Program-made: the position numbers and the translations under genes
In this document: piece after piece, positions 61,301-64,000 of the stretch
How the letters are laid out: each line of letters opens with the position of its first letter
Position numbering within the stretch: position 1 is the first letter of the stretch
From: Loripinus fragilis
Taxonomy: Eukaryota > Mollusca > Bivalvia > Lucinida > Lucinidae
NCBI GenBank assembly: GCA_964019695.1
Contig: CAXHUL010000525.1
Location: forward strand, 997,001 to 1,061,000
Direction of reading: 5' to 3'
Length of the DNA stretch: 64,000 bases
The notes under the pieces: model-generated
Told to the model about the DNA's origin: nothing
The model's database searches: none
Seen by the model: only the letters and a program-made list of their open reading frames with translations

Positions 61301-63800
61301 ATATTTCCTGTTTTCCCATAGGGCCCAAGGCAAATGGGGATAGCGGTTGTACGCGCTTTCTAAGGCTCTGATCGCTTTTAGATTTTGCACGCGGATAGGG
61401 CCAACAGAGGCGCAGGTATTGCCATGCGCACCCGCCCGCAACAATGTTTCGATACCGAGTTATCGGGGTGTGGAAGTCCGCCGCCCCGAAGCTTTACGCG
61501 CTTCCGTCTCGCGAACTACTATTTTCATCATGCCCACACGGGCATCAGTTTGTAGTACGGGAGGCCGTCTACAAATGGTGAAAATTTCAAAGCGTTCCGT
61601 CGGGAAATTAAAAAGTTATGAGCATTAGAAGATCTTCCCATTAGGCCCCATTAGGCCACAGAAGCCGACCGGGCCTAAAACTTGCGCGGGTCACTTTCAC
61701 GGACGGGCTCGAAACTGGTGCCAGAAGTTAGCCCCCGACCAGAGCTTCATTGTGAGGCATTGCGTAAAATTTTCCGTCCCCCGAGTGCCGAGCAATAGCC
61801 CCTGAAAGGGCTTTCGGCACAATTTTCACGCCCTTATTTGAGCCACTTGTAGCCGAAGGAATTTTGCGCAAATGACTGAGAGGTGCTCCTGGGCACTGCT
61901 CATCACTTTGCAATAGGTTCCGGGGCTTTTCGCGAAGGTCGCGTTTTCTCAAACTTTGATGGCATTAGTGGGTGGGGTGTGAAAACCTCCGAATGCATGG
62001 TTCTCAGCTCCTGCTGTGGGCAGCAAGCCAATTTTTTTTCCAAAATGTTGACCTATAAAAGAGCTTACTCGGGTGTGAAAATTATCATTGTGCGCGCGCG
62101 CCCCGGACCGCAATTATGATATTTCCTGTTTTCCCATAGGGCCCAAGGCAAATGGGGATAGCGGTTGTACGCGCTTTCTAAGGCTCTGATCGCTTTTAGA
62201 TTTTGCACGCGGATAGGGCCAACAGAGGCGCAGGTATTGCCATGCGCACCCGCCCGCAACAATGTTTCGATACCGAGTTATCGGGGTGTGGAAGTCCGCC
62301 GCCCCGAAGCTTTACGCGCTTCCGTCTCGCGAACTACTATTTTCATCATGCCCACACGGGCATCAGTTTGTAGTACGGGAGGCCGTCTACAAATGGTGAA
62401 AATTTCAAAGCGTTCCGTCGGGAAATTAAAAAGTTATGAGCATTAGAAGATCTTCCCATTAGGCCCCATTAGGCCACAGAAGCCGACCGGGCCTAAAACT
62501 TGCGCGGGTCACTTTCACGGACGGGCTCGAAACTGGTGCCAGAAGTTAGCCCCCGACCAGAGCTTCATTGTGAGGCATTGCGTAAAATTTTCCGTCCCCC
62601 GAGTGCCGAGCAATAGCCCCTGAAAGGGCTTTCGGCACAATTTTCACGCCCTTATTTGAGCCACTTGTAGCCGAAGGAATTTTGCGCAAATGACTGAGAG
62701 GTGCTCCTGGGCACTGCTCATCACTTTGCAATAGGTTCCGGGGCTTTTCGCGAAGGTCGCGTTTTCTCAAACTTTGATGGCATTAGTGGGTGGGGTGTGA
62801 AAACCTCCGAATGCATGGTTCTCAGCTCCTGCTGTGGGCAGCAAGCCAATTTTTTTTCCAAAATGTTGACCTATAAAAGAGCTTACTCGGGTGTGAAAAT
62901 TATCATTGTGCGCGCGCGCCCCGGACCGCAATTATGATATTTCCTGTTTTCCCATAGGGCCCAAGGCAAATGGGGATAGCGGTTGTACGCGCTTTCTAAG
63001 GCTCTGATCGCTTTTAGATTTTGCACGCGGATAGGGCCAACAGAGGCGCAGGTATTGCCATGCGCACCCGCCCGCAACAATGTTTCGATACCGAGTTATC
63101 GGGGTGTGGAAGTCCGCCACCCCGAAGCTTTACGCGCTTCCGTCTCGCGAACTACTATTTTCATCATGCCCACACGGGCATCAGTTTGTAGTACGGGAGG
63201 CCGTCTACAAATGGTGAAAATTTCAAAGCGTTCCGTCGGGAAATTAAAAAGTTATGAGCATTAGAAGATCTTCCCATTAGGCCCCATTAGGCCACAGAAG
63301 CCGACCGGGCCTATAACTTGCGCGGGTCACTTTCACGGACGGGCTCGAAACTGGTGCCAGAAGTTAGCCCCCGACCAGAGCTTCATTGTGAGGCATTGCG
63401 TAAAATTTTCCGTCCCCCGAGTGCCGAGCAATAGCCCCTGAAAGGGCTTTCGGCACAATTTTCCCGCCCTTATTTGAGCCACTTGTAGCCGAAGGAATTT
63501 TGCGCAAATGACTGAGAGGTGCTCCTGGGCACTGCTCATCACTTTGCAATAGGTTCCGGGGCTTTTCGCGAAGGTCGCGTTTTCTCAAACTTTGATGGCA
63601 TTAGTGGGTGGGGTGTGAAAACCTCCGAATGCATGGTTCTCAGCTCCTGCTGTGGGCAGCAAGCCAATTTTTTTTCCAAAATGTTGACCTATAAAAGAGC
63701 TTACTCGGGTGTGAAAATTATCATTGTGCGCGCGCGCCCCGGACCGCAATTATGATATTTCCTGTTTTCCCATAGGGCCCAAGGCAAATGGGGATAGCGG
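43351..63800. repeat. Block of twenty-five 818-bp monomers
   Basis: Units start at 43351 and every 818 bp to 62983. Between 43.3 and 57.6 kb most differences are CpG transitions: 43348 (just before this block), 44099, 44176, 44637, 50219, 50964, 51999, 52604, 52673, 53635, 55246, 56064, 56543, 57303 and 57512. Other changes: 47144 G to C, 49218 G to C, 49824 G to C, 52172 T to G, 52188 T to C, 55305 G to A, 57500 A to G and 57513 G to A. From 57514 to 63118, about 5.6 kb, units appear identical. The last full unit has 63119 G to A plus the linked pair 63314 and 63464. Confidence 0.95.
62983..63800. repeat. Third copy of the linked-pair variant monomer
   Basis: It carries A to T at 63314 and A to C at 63464, and a private CpG transition at 63119. 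It lies 52 monomers from the copy at 20450. Confidence 0.85.
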
Positions 63801-64000
63801 TTGTACGCGCTTTCTAAGGCTCTGATCGCTTTTAGATTTTGCACGCGGATAGGGCCAACAGAGGCGCAGGTATTGCCATGCGCACCCGCCCGAAACAATG
63901 TTTCGATACCGAGTTATCGGGGTGTGGAAGTCCGCCGCCCCGAAGCTTTACGCGCTTCCGTCTCGCGAACTACTATTTTCATCATGCCCACACGGGCATC
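63801..64000. repeat. Partial monomer cut by the window end
   Basis: The first 200 bp of a monomer are present, with C to A at 63893. The array therefore continues beyond the right edge. Confidence 0.95.

Larger units (their letters stand above)
1..64000. repeat. Satellite DNA array, 818-bp monomer, head to tail
   Basis: The same 818-bp sequence repeats without interruption, always in the same orientation, from the first to the last base. There are 78 full or near-full monomers and one 200-bp partial copy. Seventy-three monomer steps are exactly 818 bp, one is 819 bp and four are 817 bp. I noted about 80 substitutions by eye over 64 kb, so units are about 99.9% identical to their consensus. 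There is no spacer, inserted mobile element or unique sequence, and no array edge. Because 818 is not a multiple of 3, no reading frame can continue from unit to unit. Each unit holds one HindIII and one BglII site, and I saw none lost, so either digest should give an 818-bp ladder. The size, uniformity and lack of genes indicate eukaryotic satellite DNA; I cannot name the family or the chromosomal position (centromeric, subtelomeric or interstitial). Confidence 0.98.

Noticed and set aside
1..64000. rDNA, 5S rDNA or spliced-leader array
   Set aside because: None of the conserved 5S, 18S, 28S or spliced-leader sequences that I know is present on either strand.
1..64000. CRISPR array
   Set aside because: There are no short repeats with varying spacers; the whole 818 bp repeats.
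1..64000. Tandem copies of a mobile element
   Set aside because: No transposase, reverse transcriptase, terminal inverted repeats or target-site duplications are visible, and units join without any junction sequence.

Overview
The whole window is one head-to-tail tandem array of a single 818-bp sequence, that is, satellite DNA. It holds 78 complete or near-complete monomers plus a 200-bp partial one, and neither edge of the array lies inside the window. Counting from the TTGTACGCGC motif, monomers start at 0 (one base before the window), 818, 1637, then every 818 bp with five one-base shifts, and the last starts at 63801. I found no protein gene, rRNA, tRNA, CRISPR array, transposon or unique-sequence island.

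The organism is almost certainly a eukaryote, because a homogeneous array of this length and unit size is typical of satellite DNA and not of bacterial chromosomes. Two points lean weakly towards a plant: an AAAAAGTTATGAGCATT stretch in an A-rich context, which resembles motifs I associate with plant repeats, and a marked excess of CpG transitions, which fits cytosine methylation (also true of vertebrates). I do not recognise the monomer as a named satellite family.

Layout: 1-817 and 818-1636 (an 819-bp unit); 1637-11452, twelve 818-bp units; 11453-12269, one 817-bp unit; 12270-26175, seventeen 818-bp units; 26176-26992, one 817-bp unit; 26993-40898, seventeen 818-bp units; 40899-43350, three units of 817, 818 and 817 bp; 43351-63800, twenty-five 818-bp units; 63801-64000, a partial unit. 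By eye I noted roughly 80 substitutions and five one-base length changes relative to the consensus, about one per monomer, so units are about 99.9% identical to consensus.

The information in the window lies in how the rare variants are shared. Four positions in a 4-unit stretch near 24.4-27.4 kb recur in the same order 17 units downstream near 38.3-41.3 kb. A third stretch at 33.4-34.7 kb looks like the same segment with two units removed. Several units combine variants that occur separately elsewhere. These patterns record unequal exchange, segmental amplification and probably gene conversion within the array. Each monomer also carries several strong hairpins and a promoter-like cluster (CCAAT, T8, TATAAAAG, then a GC-alternating tract inside an inverted repeat); their function is unproven. 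Internal elements are annotated once, in the consensus monomer 27811-28628; add or subtract multiples of 818 (with the one-base shifts) for the other copies.
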